Assembly: GCA_037127255.1 (NCBI GenBank)
Contig: JBANSL010000004.1
Coordinates: forward strand, 74,546,627 to 74,610,626
Length of the DNA: 64,000 bases
DNA from: Persicaria tinctoria
Taxonomy: Eukaryota; Streptophyta; Magnoliopsida; Caryophyllales; Polygonaceae
Direction: 5' to 3'
Shown here piece after piece: positions 11,643 to 23,415 of this stretch. Under the pieces are notes generated by a model. The model was given only the letters and a program-made list of their open reading frames with translations. It had not been told where the DNA came from and made no database searches. The position numbers and the translations under genes are program-made. Position 1 is the stretch's first letter, and each line of letters begins with the position of its first letter.

Positions 11643-13693
11643 ATGAGGATCAGGAAAAGGGCGGTGCCGCTCCCCCTCTCTCTCCTCTCTCCGGTGCCCT
11701 TCCCACCATCAGATCCCCACCTGGTGCAACTCCCCTCGGGTTTCCAGTCCTCCGATCACCTCCACCTACTCCCTCCCGATCAACCGCTCTCGTCCGGCAA
11801 CGATCGCCGCCCCGGCACCTCTCCTCCGCCGACGGCTCAACTTAGGGTCTGTTTGGTAATCCCTCAATTGTAAATTGAATCACTATTGTATGTCTATTGT
11901 CTCGAATTTGTCATTGTGCGGCCCACCCAAACGGGGCCTTAAAACTCGTTTCTAGGAGCGGGGTGAAATTTCTGACCTACATCACCCCCACATGGCTTGC
12001 ATTTGCACAGCATAGATTCATCCCATCATCTGCTTATTATTGATTCCTACTAATCTATTTAATCCCTTTTGTAATTTTCTGATGATACTTGATTTAATTA
12101 ATTTCCATCTGACTTTTCCACAGCCCTATGAAGAAGATGAAAGAGAGGAGATCAGCAATCCCAGGTATCAGATTTCATCTCCTCCATCCCTTTTCCCTCA
12201 AATCTCCATGTTAAAGAGGATAGAGAGAACAACAAGTAAAGGTGTAAAAGGAGAAAGGACATGGAGAACTGGAGATACAATTTTTATTCAATTCAATTCA
12301 ATTTCATTTCATTTAATTTTTATTCCTTTGAATTTTACCAGAGAGAAAAATATAAAATTTAAGGGGTTGAGTGGGAAAATACTGTATATAGGGGAGGTGA
12401 TTTTATCTTTTGTTTTCTTTATTTCCCCCTTTATTTCCCCTTCTTCTTATCTAGCAACAACCATAAGTTGCCATCTAATCTAATCTACTCCCCTTTTATT
12501 TTTTATTTTTATTCCATAAAATTAAGAAAAAAGAGGGCAATTTACGTGTAAAAAAACACAAATGCCCATATCGGGCGCACGTAGTGGTCCCCATCATCCC
12601 AGCAGCTCCTTCGTATATGCATATCAAACTTAATTAACCAACCCCATCATCATCATCATCATCATCAATCTTGCATCTGAAAAGTCTTAACACTCTCTAT
12701 TGTTTAATCTCAAAGAGAGATCGACTTATATATATATGTACGTGTTCGATTCCATGTGTGTTCTTGATGTTTGGCAGCAAGCGAATCGATTCGGGTGCAG
12801 TTGCAGGTGCAGATCATGGCCTTCTTCCATTCCCATCAACTCCTTCCTCCGCCCATGAAAAAGGTACTGTATATTTGTATATATACTCTTGAATTAATGT
12901 CTTGGGTGCACATATATATATGTGATATGGTGTGTGTGTGTGTGTTGTTGCACTAGATAGTAGGTGGTGCGATGGGGACAAAGCCATCCCGTTGAAGAAG
13001 AGAAAGGCGAGCTTTGAGATGAACGGAGTGGTTGTGTCGGAAGGAGAGTCTAAGATGAAGTCCAGGACTAACAAGAAATGCACCCTCTCGACCACCTTGG
13101 AATTATTGGATAGAGATGATGATCTAGATGATGACTACAGTGTGGATGATTCCGATGATGATCCAATTAGCACCGATGATGATGGTAAGACGAAGAAGAA
13201 GAAGAAGAAGAAGAAGAAGACGGGGAAGAAGGGTGGTGGTGGTGGTGCAAAGAAGAAGGCTGAAGCAGGCAAGAACAAGAAGAAGAAGAAGAAGCAGAAG
13301 AAGGGAGGGAGCATAATGGAGGGGTCGAGGTGCAGCCGAGTGAACGGGAGGGGGTGGAGGTGCATGCAGCCCACCCTCGTCGGCTACTCTCTCTGCGAGC
13401 ACCATCTTGGCAAGGGCAGGCTGCGCAGCATGTCCAGCGTCCCAGCAGCTAAACCCGACAATGCCGAATTAGGTCATTCTGGAAATATTGCTACTCAACA
13501 AGACTATTCAGGAGTTGGAGTTGCAGTTGCAGGCAGCAAGACGAAGAGGAGGAGGATAGGGATGGTGAAGGCGAGGTCTCTAAGTAGCTTGCTTGGTCAA
13601 CCAAACACTCCTGTAGTGCAGTTGGGGTCAACTACTACCACTGCTGCTGCTACTACCACCGGAGATTATAAGCATATGCATGAAATCAACTGA
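11643..13693 (+). CDS. WRC-domain nuclear protein (GRF-like zinc motif), four exons, 355 aa
   Basis: Exons 11643-11846, 12124-12164, 12778-12863 and 12957-13693 join with matching codon phases (0, 2, 1) to 1068 bases. The N-terminus MRIRKRAVPLPLSLLSP and the C-terminal MVKARSLSSLLGQ are hallmarks of a plant family with one WRC motif. Here that motif is at about residues 236-262, C-x9-C-x10-C-x2-H (RCSRVNGRGWRC then CEHH). WRC motifs are DNA-binding and nuclear-targeting in growth-regulating factors, but no QLQ domain is present, so this is not a true GRF. An acidic stretch (DDDLDDDYSVDDSDDD) and lysine runs near residues 185-230 support nuclear localisation. The start is the first ATG in frame. 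The donor of intron 1 falls inside a MITE. Function beyond likely transcriptional regulation is inference. Confidence 0.8.
11845..11938. mobile_element. Short Tourist-like MITE at the exon 1/intron 1 junction of the WRC gene
   Basis: Ends GGGTCTGTTTGG and CCAAACGGGGCC form an imperfect inverted repeat. TTA is duplicated on both sides (11842-11844 and 11939-11941), as for PIF/Harbinger (Tourist) elements. The element's second G and following GTCTGT act as the proposed splice donor of the gene. Confidence 0.7.
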
Positions 13694-13785
13694 AGATATA
13701 TGGAGGAGGTGATTAAATAATTATATATGCATATTTATATTTATATATATGCAATATATCTGATCGAGAGAGCAAATAACTGAGG

Positions 13786-13861
<76 letters not shown>

Positions 13862-15244
13862 GAAATTAGTGGATTGCATAATGAGATTATAAGCACCTCT
13901 TGTATACTGGAAGTAGCTACAAGAGAAGAGTAGTACAGTACAACTTCATGTTAGAAGCATATATACATGAAGGTGTTTTCGAGGGTTGCATGTATGCTTT
14001 GAATTCAATATCGCATGTGAATATATATAAATATATGAGCTTGAATTGGGAGAGTTATGAATTCCACATGCACTAGAGGTATATCGGTTCTTTTTGTCTC
14101 ATCATTTATATATAGTTATTAGTTTAAATGATTAATATATACTGAGTATATATATTGAACCTACTAATTTATTAAAATGAATATTCTTTACACCCTTTTC
14201 ATTATTTTATATATAAATAATATTTATGTTGTGTAAATTTATATTAATATATTTATAAACTTTTATATATAATTTTTTTTTTAAAAAAAAGGTATTTGAA
14301 AGATCAACTGTTTTAATTTGGAAAATAATTTTTCTAAAACAATCGTTCTTTTAGATAGCTTTATAATAATGTTTTTATTAAAAGATGTTATTTTATGGTT
14401 TTGTTAAATAAAAGATGATATTTTAGATGTTTTGTGTTTATTTTTTTATAGATAAAATTACCCTTAAAATAATGATTTTGTGGGGTATGTATCAATTTTT
14501 AGGTATACAATGGCGATAATAACTATAATTCTTATGGTCGATTTAGTAACACATAGCTTATGGGATAGTTAAAACTCTTGAATTAGATGTGTTATTGTGT
14601 TATATATATATATATATATATTAAATTCAGCTATTCAAAAACTAATAAGGTATTGGATTACTTTGATAGGATAACTGATATAAATTATAGCTTATAGGTG
14701 ACAAGAGAGAAGAAAATGAATAGATTTGTGCATGAATAGAAAAAAAAAATTGAAAAGTTTGAAGTTAATAGGTGTTGAAAATTCAATTAAAAAATTTAAT
14801 TAAAATAAAATCTTATATTTATCTCATTTAAAACTCTATAATATTTAAATTAAAAGCTCCTTAGCCTAATGCATTTGACATGCTATCAATCAAGGTTTAA
14901 TTTCTTCTTCTTTTAAAAAAATCCCCGAATCTGTAGCTAGTCCACTTTTCTCACATATTTCGTACCTATTTGACGATTCGAATTTGAGATGTTTAGTTAA
15001 GAAATTAAATGAAGTCATTAGCAACACAGGTTGGTTATGTATGAGAGGGTTACAATGTTATACAGTAATTAATTATATAAGAGAGATCCAATTAAATAAG
15101 TTCTTGAGCTACAAATTAATACATATTCCAACCTATTGATTTTTTTTTTGTTATAAGGCGAAAATTTGGAGTGTGCAGTCAACGACGGTTGTATCACATT
15201 CCAAGAACGTTCTTGCAGTTGAGAGTCTTAAACTCAAGATCGAT
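13694..15244. other. 3' region of the WRC gene, then AT-rich intergenic DNA
   Basis: Holds a long TA microsatellite at about 13789-13858 and AT-rich sequence with several short repeats. No reading frame with recognisable family similarity was found. Confidence 0.5.
13789..13858. repeat. (TA)n microsatellite
   Basis: Uninterrupted AT dinucleotides for about 70 bases, about 95 bases after the WRC stop codon and probably in or near its 3' UTR. Confidence 0.95.
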
Positions 15245-15361
15245 CGGAATTCCAATGGGGAAAAGTGGAATCCTTATCCAAAACTAGGTGAGCAAGACGA
15301 TCAACAGTCCTGTTGGCCTCCCTGGAGAAGTGGGAGACAGAGATCTCAGACCGTCTCATAG
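15245..15361 (-). pseudogene. LINE-type RNase H remnant
   Basis: The minus strand encodes SVSHFSREANRTVDRLAHLV followed by LDKDSTFPHW and a stop. This is the conserved end of an RVT_3-like RNase H domain. It lies 130 bp from a second remnant on the same strand. Confidence 0.6.
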
Positions 15362-15492
15362 GAATCGATCAACAAAAGAAGAGCATCTGAAATAAGCATT
15401 TCGATCTCCCAAGGCGTGTGGACCAAGCTCCCTTAAATTCCAACAAATCGATTGACCATCAGGTCATTCCATTTCTTTAATCAAAACCAAAG

Positions 15493-15725
15493 CTACAGAG
15501 TCTGCGACTGAATAGAGAAAAATAACAAGTGACTAATTGGTCTAATAGTCGCTAATTCATGGGCCGTCTTATTGCCTAGTCTACTAACAAAGGACCAACT
15601 AATAGACTCAAAGTAACTGAAGAAGCTAAAATGTCCGAAATAAGATTTAAAATGGCGCCAATCCCCTTGCTTCCGCTGCATAGCTTTGTAACCAATGCTT
15701 GACAATCAGATTCCATTTGGATGTG
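15493..15725 (-). pseudogene. LINE-type RNase H remnant with a frameshift
   Basis: The minus strand begins IQMESDCQALVTKLCSGS (the ESD-x2-ALV motif of plant RNase H-like domains). It then shifts frame into SISWSFVSRLGNKTAHELA, the domain's end motif. It is a second copy beside the one at 15245-15361. Confidence 0.6.
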
Positions 15726-15760
15726 TCGAATCAGATTGTTTTATAATTGCAAAAAATAGA

Positions 15761-15763
<3 letters not shown>

Positions 15764-15814
<51 letters not shown>
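15764..15814. repeat. (TA)n microsatellite
   Basis: About 50 bases of uninterrupted TA dinucleotides. Confidence 0.95.
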
Positions 15815-15818
<4 letters not shown>

Positions 15819-16296
15819 CCCGGTAAATGTTGACACAATATATTTGTACGTACGTTTATATGATTATAATCTTAACAAATACACCATCTAAATCATGTCA
15901 CATATACTCACTACTTATTTAATAAGTTCAAATTTCTATAAAATATTAATTTATTAAAACTAATTTTTATAAATAATTTTATACTTGTTAGAAATTTCTA
16001 TAAAATATTATTTTTTTAAAACTAATTTTTATAAATAATTTTATACTTATTAGGAGTAAATATTAAATTATTTTTAAAAATTAAATAAAAATAATATTTT
16101 ATAAATTTTTAATACATTAAAAAGCGTGTTAAAATAAGTAGAGTAACAATGATGTTAGTGATTTCGACCAAGAAGATGTTCACATCTAGTTTTCAGGATT
16201 CAGCTGTCAAATTAAAATGTTAATGTACGTAAAAGGTAATTGGAAAACAAGTGGTAGTTACGGGTCTTGTTAGGTATACCGCAAATGATGGTTTAG

Positions 16297-16510
16297 GATT
16301 TGCACGTCGTAATTAACGTGCATGCACGTCCTTATTAACGTGTAGGTGTGGAAGTTTGCACGTCGTTTGCAAATGTGGATTTGCAAGTCCTTAGCAACGT
16401 GCAAATCTGCACGTCATAATTAACGTGCATGTTTGCACGTCATTAACAACGTGCAAGGTTGCACGTAGTTAACAACGTGCAAGGTTGCACGTAGTTAACG
16501 ACGTGCAAAC
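16297..16510. repeat. TGCACGTC / GACGTGCA subterminal repeat array (left)
   Basis: At least eight copies of CACGTC, AACGTGCA or closely related CACGT motifs alternate in orientation, for example GCACGTCGTAATTAACGTGC and GCACGTAGTTAACAACGTGC. The opposite end of the MULE-like unit carries the same motif. Confidence 0.8.
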
Positions 16511-16516
16511 TATCCG

Positions 16517-16900
16517 CTTAGGGTTGAAGGCTTAGGGTTGGGTTTAGGGTTAGGGTAGGGTTTAGTGTTAGGGTTTAGGGTTAAGGGTTATGGTTTAAGC
16601 CATTCCGAGCATTTAAGGTTTAGGGTATATGGTTTCAGGTTTAGAGTTTTTGTCAACTCATGTTTAATTTATTCTCATGTTTACAAGCAAATAAGTAAAT
16701 TGTATGAATGAATGAAGGTAGTAGCTAGTACTCCTAGTAGTAGGTAGCTGCGCTTCAGTTCAGTCTGTATTTAAGTGAATACTAGTATTAACCTTGAAGT
16801 TAAACAATGAAAAGTAAATATATACATTTGACATTCCGAGCAATTCCGAGCGTTTAAGGTTTAGGGTTTATGGTTTAAGGTTTAGGGTTTATGGTTTAAC
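16517..16900. repeat. Degenerate telomere-like TTTAGGG repeats
   Basis: 16517-16640 and 16850-16900 contain many TTAGGG and TTTAGGG units with variants such as TTTATGG. They are interstitial and degenerate, inside the MULE-like unit, so they do not indicate a chromosome end. Confidence 0.75.
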
Positions 16901-16947
16901 ACTAACATCAATAAATTTGGAATAAAAATCAATAATTGTTAAGGTCT

Positions 16948-17351
16948 TCATTCGGATAATATGCGAATAATGTTACAAGGCACGTAAAAAAAAGGTTTAC
17001 ATCCATAATTGTAATAGACTGGTGGAATAAAATCTAGACAAAGTGTAAAGGGCGACCGAACTTGACACGTACATAAGGCTCGGAATCTGTCAAACTGAGC
17101 TTGAAAATGAGCATCCCATCCTTCGACGCTCGGTTGATGATGTGCAACCCATTCTGGCGCAGGCGGCGGAATAGGAGCGTTAGGACGCAACCAGATCTAT
17201 GAGAATGGAAAATTAGAGTTAGAGTATTGACATATAGATGAAAAGTAAGAATAGGTAATAATATAAGACGTTTGAAGTCGTATCGCGGCAAAATGGTCTT
17301 GGTTTCCGATGCATGCTAAACCAAGGATTGCTGATTGAGGGTTGTTACCAG
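16948..17351 (-). pseudogene. OTU-like protease domain, C-terminal segment
   Basis: Minus strand: LACIGNQDHFAAIRLQ (17330-17280) carries the conserved histidine region of OTU-type proteases. A possible intron (about 17270-17195) separates it from IPPPAPEWVAHHQPSVEGW. The segment continues the frame interrupted at 17352 by the hAT insertion. Confidence 0.6.
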
Positions 17352-17889
17352 CAGAGGCGGACCCAGGGAAGGTCCTGGGGGTCACGTGATCCTCCCCCCC
17401 CCCCCCCCCCCCCCCCCTCGTCCCCAGAAATTTGTAATTAAAAAAAAAAACCAAAACGACTCATTCTGGGGTTAACCCTAACTTTCCATAGGTAGCACTA
17501 GTGTTGTGCGTTCTCCTTCCCCGCGTCCGCCTCCTTCCCCACATCTCTCATGCATGTGCGATCTTCCTTCCTTGAACCGCCGTCGCCGACTAGAGCCAGG
17601 CCATTTCCGACTCCGTCGCCGACCGAAGCCACCGCCATGCCCCTCGGCCCCGTCTTGTGGCTGTGTTCTTCCTTCCTTCCATCATGTGGGCATGTGGCTC
17701 GCTATGTCAACCTGCGGGATCTCAGTCGAGTGGCCTCGTTCTCTCTCGAGTAGTCGACAAGAGGAGCCACGCTATCGCCGACCGGAGCCACGCCGCCTCC
17801 AGTTCTCCTCCCATCGACCGGAGCCACGCCGCCTCGTTCTCTCTCGAGGAGTGGTCTACTGTCGAAGTGTCAATCGAAAGTCGAAAAGT

Positions 17890-18460
17890 AACCTTCGATT
17901 CTCCAAATTACAAATTGATTGTGATTATTGTTTTAGAATTGAGATTAATGTTAAATTGTAAATTTGTAATTTGATTTTTGATAGAAGATTGAAGTGGGAT
18001 TGGATTAGTAGTTTGTTTGAATAGATAGAAACATGGTGAATTTGTTATTGAATTTAGATTTTCTAATTGAGATTGATGTTCAATTGAGATTGTTGAATTG
18101 AAACTGTTGAATTGAGATTGATTTTCCAAATGAACTGAGATTGAGATTGAAGTGAGAGGTTTGAAATTTGAATTGAGATTGATTTTAGGAATATTGAGAT
18201 TGATATTGAATTGGATTTGAAGTGGTTAGCATTTTGTTTGAATAGATAGGAACATGAGATTGATATTTCATTTTGTTTCGAATTGAGAGTGGATTTTGTT
18301 TGAATTGAGATTGATTTTAGGATTGATATTGAATTGAAATTGATATTGCATTGAGATTAATCTTAAATTGGTTAGCATTTTGTTTGAATAGGAACATTGA
18401 TAAATTTGTTTTTAGGATTGATATTGAATTGAAATTGACATTTACAGGGCATGAAAACTC
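17890..18460. repeat. Degenerate minisatellite, ATTGAGATTGAT-type units
   Basis: Repeated ATTGAATTGAGATTGAT-like units with insertions of GTTAGCATTTTGTTTGAATA, recurring at about 18005, 18225 and 18375. It lies inside the hAT element. Confidence 0.75.
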
Positions 18461-18506
18461 GGAAAATGGATTTACCTCCTTTATCCTCTAGTTGAACTAT
18501 TTAGTA

Positions 18507-18508
<2 letters not shown>

Positions 18509-18578
<70 letters not shown>
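18509..18578. repeat. (TA)n microsatellite
   Basis: About 70 bases of uninterrupted AT repeats inside the hAT element. Confidence 0.95.
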
Positions 18579-18580
<2 letters not shown>

Positions 18581-18773
18581 AATTACAAGTGATGAAACTC
18601 TCTTTATCGTAGTTTGTAATATCGTTTGACAATAGTTTGTATTATCGTTTGACACCAGTTTTTACTATCTAACATGTTATGTGTTTTACGCCTTTTTTCT
18701 CGATCTTATTGTGTACTACTGTGGTGACCCCCCCCCCCCCTCAAAAGTTTCTGGGTCCTCCATTGGTTACCAG

Positions 18774-18880
18774 GTGTCGGCGAGGTCATGGGGAGACTAT
18801 GAACGGATGATGCCAAGCTAGGACGACGAGAGGAATCTGATATACCGTTGCAAATACTAAACCCATGATGGGTAGCTCTA
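18774..18880 (-). pseudogene. OTU-like protease domain, middle segment
   Basis: The minus strand encodes ELPIMGLVFATVYQIPLVVL followed by AWHHPFIVSP and a stop. The segment lies between the two insertions. Removing the Ty3/gypsy element and one CTCTA copy joins it in frame to the upstream WLIE end at 27436, which supports insertion into a coding exon. Confidence 0.6.
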
Positions 18881-20213
18881 TGTTGTAGGAGGAAATCGAG
18901 ATTGCAAATAAAATATAAATAAAGTAAGCAAACCGATTTGTTTCCCACCAAATAATGTTCAAGACTCCCTCCCGATGTAGGAGTAGGAAGTCAGGTTCGA
19001 TCCTCGAGGAAGCTGGTCAGCGGATCTCAGGTAGCGGAGGAGTCTCACGGGCAGAAATCGACTCAGGGGTACTCGACCTCGACTAAGGTTAGTCGACTCA
19101 GCGGATCTCAGGTAACCCTAGTTGTATCTGTTCCTTTTCATAATTAGAATTTATTATCTTCCGAATAAAAATCATAATTACTACCCAAGTTTCACAACAT
19201 GAGTTCTTCAATTTCTCAATCAAAGGTTAAGCACAAGGAATAGAATAAGATAATGATAAAATACCTTCTTTTGCAATCGCTAATCTACCCACATAGCTCT
19301 CGTTGGCTCACCCCAACCCTAAGAGTAGGTGGACTACTTGCTGTTCATCGCAATCGCAGACATCATTGATGTAAAAAAAACTTGCATAAACTATATTCAA
19401 AGTCTTTACAATCTCGAAACTCACACTTTCGTAGAATGCCAAAACCCTAAAACCTTTGAACTCCTAAACTATGTATTGAACTACTTCTCTAGAATTGAAT
19501 GAATAGAAATCAGCCCCATGGGCTTTATTTATAGGGCTTAATCCTTGCTAATCAAGGAAAGCAAATTATATCTACTTTCTAAAGATAAAACTTAATTAAG
19601 ATAAAACTTTAATCTAAAAGGAAATATCTACATATCTTTAAATTGGTGAATAATCTTCTCTCCATTGATAGATCTTGATAGAAACTAGATAGATTCGGAC
19701 TTCCTTCGTTTCCAAGCAATCAACTCGACTTCGGATTGGCCCAATGGACTCACGTCCCAAGAACATTTTGGTCGACTTAGACCAATTCGGTCGACATCGA
19801 GTAAGTTGCTCGATCTCGGCTTCGCTTCGCATCTTCGAGTAGCTTCCCTCTTTGTCTCGAACTCGGGCAGCTTTGGGGCTTGGTCAATCTCGAGGAAGCA
19901 TGTCGACATCGAGTAAGGTCGAGCTCGGGTTGTCTTCGTCCTCTGTCCTTAGCCAATTATGTTCCCCTTTTAGTCGATGTGGAGGAAGCTTCCTCGAAAT
20001 CGAGTAACTCTCAGCTTTCATCTTCTCTTCTTGGTTTCGTCCCGGAATGGCTCCAAATTTTGCAAAATTCACCCAAAACTTGTGTAGACCTCTATTTCTA
20101 ACAAATATGCATATACTACACAAATTCAACATATTCCCAGCCCGAAATATGCAAAGTATATAGAATAAGGAGCTAAAATGTGCATAAAAACATGGTTACT
20201 TTAGTGGACATCA
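18881..20213 (-). repeat. 3' LTR of the pol-less Athila-like element (1333 bp, internally deleted)
   Basis: Starts TGTTGTAGGAGGAAATCGAG and ends TTTAGTGGACATCA. It aligns closely with 25739-27435 but lacks about 365 bases that the other LTR has between about 25955 and 26345. The TATA box CTATAAATAAAGCCC is on the minus strand near 19538-19522. Confidence 0.92.
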
Positions 20214-20216
20214 AAT

Positions 20217-20230
20217 CACCCCATACTTAA
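20217..20230 (-). other. Candidate polypurine tract beside the 3' LTR
   Basis: Four bases from the LTR the minus strand reads TTAAGTATGGGGTG. The identical 14-mer recurs at 21487-21500, there extended to GGGGTGGGGGGT. Confidence 0.5.
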
Positions 20231-21576
20231 GCTTGCTTGTCCCCAAGCAATAACTTGGATGGTCATTCAGGGGAAACCTGCAAAGACTCTCAACATAATG
20301 GATTCATTGTTATATCACCGAACACTCAATTGCCATCCTTGAAAAAGTACTTGATGCCTACAAATCTGTGCCCGTGAATGAAAATCAATTTCTGCACACA
20401 AAAGAAGGGTATACAAAACAATTTTATGTGACAAAGCAACAATAATCAAGAGAATTTTATTTAAGCTCAAAAAGGAGTAGATATGTAAAAGACTAAAGGT
20501 AGGCAATTTTTGGCCATGTGGTGTTAAATCCGGGGAAATGCATTATTTCCAAACTTTCTTAACCACATCCCTTCTTCATAAGATTTCTCACCTTTCATAA
20601 TTCTTTTATCAATAATAATGATTTTACCTCTCTAACCTCAGCACTGCCTTCTCGCGAGTCGCAAACATAAGTGTCATGAATGGCCCCGGATACTTAGTGT
20701 TTTGGACTCCTCACATATGAGTCACATCTTACTGAACTATTATCTCAGCAAGTAGGGTCGATCTACCTTAATTATCTCCTGAGGTGATCGGATTTTTTTC
20801 TCACTCATTAAATTTTCCATAAAATTGAATTTTTCTTGCCAAACTCCAATAATGACATAACAACACAACAAACCATATAATGTCTCCATAAAATAATTTC
20901 CATTTTCAACATAGTCCCCGGATAGCTAGGGTATAAGGTAAAAATGGGCAATATAAGGCATATGTGGAGCAATAATGATATATAGGCAAATGAGGCTCAT
21001 AATATGGCTTTTGTGATGCAATTGGGTAAAGGTATGGCTTGAAGTAAGAAAATGAGCATATATGGAAAAACTAAAATCCTCCATCCTCTTATTGTGCATA
21101 ATGTAAAAAGCAACATCAGTTTACCCCACTTTTGTGGTTTTAGCAAAAGAAATCGCACGTCATTGAGACTTCCCTTTTCTAAGCAATCTTGTGCAATATC
21201 TCTAACGAATCCATCCTTGTATCGTCGAGTCTTGTCTTGGCTTCCATGACTCTTTTCTTTGAACTTCTTGCAAGCTTGGGTGATGTCCTCACAACTTTCT
21301 TAAAATGCTTTGAATAACATAAGATAAAACATGCAAATGCGATATCCAAAATGATGCAACTAAACCCATAAGCGAGTTGTGCCATGTCCTAAAATATCCA
21401 AATACAAACCATGCAATTCTTGAAAATACAATCCGAAAATGTACAAAAGGAGTTAATATCATAAATACAGCTTACCAGTTACCCCCCACCCCATACTTAA
21501 AATAAACAGTGTCCTCACTGTCACAAATAAAAATCCAAGGGAAGAAGAAGGTAAACTTACTAAAGTGACTGTAGGA
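20231..21576. other. 3' non-coding internal region of the pol-less Athila-like element
   Basis: AT-rich, no recognisable frame. It starts with ...CCCCAAGCAATAACTTGG and ends just before the second ORF's C-terminal fragment. A duplicated polypurine-like sequence lies at 21481-21500. Confidence 0.6.
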
Positions 21577-22930
21577 TCCCTACGGCGGCGGCGGCGACGG
21601 TCGGTACTGTGGGAACCCGACCTGTCGATCAGAAGCTCTTCCCTGAGAAGAGTTGTCAGGCTGATACTGAGAATGCTGCTGGAAGTGCGATGGTCGTCCC
21701 AAGTACTGCTCCAGCCTGTCGAAGCGCTCCATCACGACAGAGTGGAAATGCTCCTGGCAGCGGTCCATGGTGGTATGTCCCAGGGTCAAGCTGGTCAACC
21801 TATCATACATGGCCTCTTGGTTTAAGTGTAGCTGATGGAGGTGGGATGCTATGTCATCCGGATGCCCTCCAACGTGATGATGTTGCTAGGTATGATGGGA
21901 GGGTATCTGGTGATGAGAATGATGGGAGTGAGCTCCATCATCATCATCGTCGTCCTGCTGTGGGTCAACCGTCATGGGGGCAGAATGCTGGTGGTCGAAA
22001 ATGGGATCACGATGTCGTAGGGTGGGGTCAGCCTCAGGGTTGATGCTGGGGTGGTAGTTACGGCCGACCCAAGTCATGTACCAGTCGCCGATGTAGAGGA
22101 GGTCCATCCGGTCCTCAGTGATGACTATCCCTGAGGTGTAATGAACCCATCGCTGGCGATCCACGTGGCGCCTGATGATATGCCCCTTTCTCAGGGACTA
22201 TGTGTCAAGGCGCAGAAGAGGGAAATGAATGTACCTGTCTAGACGGACCTGCAGGCGGGCGGCGAGGATGGCCACCATCCCTCCATCGTAGATCCGGCCC
22301 CCTAAATCCTTGCGCTCGATGCAATGCTCAAGCCAGGAGTAGGCGAGCGACAGGGGGGTCGGACTCGAAGAGCATCCGGCGGAGACACTCGATCTCATGA
22401 TGGTTGGGTCGGCTCAGCTCTGGGCGAGCCCAAACGGTGCTACCCAAAATCCGTAGGATGGTAGTGAAGAGGGGGTTGGCTATGTTGTTGCAGGTGGTCG
22501 TGGAGGGATTCGGCGCACGCACCCCTGTCAAGTACCTCCACATCAAGTTGGGGTCGATGATGCGGAAGGAGCTGGTGGTGTGAGCGAAATGGAAGACGAC
22601 GCTCACCTCTGCCAGAGGGAGCTGGTGCTGGCGGTTGCCCAGCTGGAAAGTCACTGGATCATGGGATCCAGCGGAGTCTGGGATCTGTAAAGTGGCCCGA
22701 AACTCTCCGGTCAACACCGGATAGTGATGCTCTAGAGGTGCGATCAGACGGTCGGCATCAATGTAATCGAAGGCCTCAATCATCCATCGATACATCCCCA
22801 GCTCCTCCATGTTAGGCTGGGAATACCATCGTGCGTGAGTAGCCTGAAGGGTAAGCCGCTCAGCCCAATCGCGGGTGTATGGGTCCTCAATCCTGAGTCT
22901 GTCTATGTTGGGGTTCTTAGATCTAACCAT
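21577..22930 (-). pseudogene. Second ORF of Athila-like element (putative env-like / ATHILA-type protein)
   Basis: The ATG at 22930 (MVRSKNPNIDRLRIEDP) opens about 200 residues to 22328. A frameshift near 22330 moves the frame to SWLEHCIERKDLGGRIYDGG, a stop follows near 22200, then fragments to 21580 include an Asp run, a His-rich stretch and a Q-rich tail. The part RLIAPLEHHYPVLTGEFRAT...VTFQLGNRQHQLPLAEVSVVF resembles the conserved block of plant retrotransposon proteins in the post-pol (env-like) position of Athila elements, inferred from recall. No signal peptide or membrane segment is obvious. The sequence just upstream looks like a 5' leader with an intron (donor 23415, acceptor 22934), so the ORF may be expressed from its own spliced transcript. 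Confidence 0.6.
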
Positions 22931-22933
22931 TTC

Positions 22934-23415
22934 CTGCAAGAAAAAAAAACAATATAAGGGAATTTCTAAAAATGAATAAGAAGTGCAAGGATCCCATACT
23001 TAGTTCTAAGCTACCTTGAAATTGATATCAACTAAGCCTAGGGTAGCTCATATTGTCAAACATGCATAACTCCACATATTATGAAGATAAAGCAGATAAG
23101 TGCATCATAAATATATGAATTATCCATTGAAGACCAAACTCAAGAAATTAAGTATAATTCCATAGATCCCAAATTTCATGAATTTTTTTGACAACATGCA
23201 TGAACTAAGTATAACAGTAAGGCAGAATAAAAATTTCAATATTAATTCCTCTCCAAATATAACCGTTATAACAACCCCAATTAATCAATTTCAATTTCCC
23301 GCGCAAATTTCAAAACCTTTAACATTCAAATCACAACTCATTATTAAATCTCTTCCTAGGTTCTCCGCAATAAATGTAGATCTGAAAATAAAGAGTATAG
23401 GGAGAGAAATCATAC
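22934..23415 (-). other. Candidate intron before the second ORF
   Basis: The minus strand reads TTCTG|GTATGATT at 23416/23415 and TTTTTTTTTCTTGCAG|GAAATGG ending at 22934/22933, with AT-rich sequence between. It is a textbook plant intron of about 482 bases placed three bases before the ATG. Confidence 0.55.

Larger units (their letters stand above)
17352..18765. mobile_element. Non-autonomous hAT element, 1414 bp
   Basis: Ends CAGAGGCGGACCCAG and (reverse complement) CAATGGAGGACCCAG match at 12 of 15. The flanking 8-bp duplication GTTACCAG is exact (17344-17351 and 18766-18773). The interior holds a C-run (17395-17417), a GC-rich stretch with a 151-residue arginine/proline-rich frame (17506-17961) of no recognised family, degenerate TTGAATTGAGATTGAT repeats (about 17890-18460), a TA microsatellite and a second C-run. 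No transposase was recognised. Confidence 0.9.

Noticed and set aside
13124..13405. Leucine- and phenylalanine-rich minus-strand frames
   Set aside because: They are antisense to the lysine-coding AAG runs of the WRC gene.
16517..16640. Chromosome-end telomere
   Set aside because: Repeats are degenerate, short and flanked on both sides by ordinary sequence inside a mobile unit.
21609..22400. Plus-strand frames in the second ORF of the pol-less element
   Set aside because: They are shadows; the minus strand has the longer frames, the ATG with a splice acceptor and the same orientation as gag.
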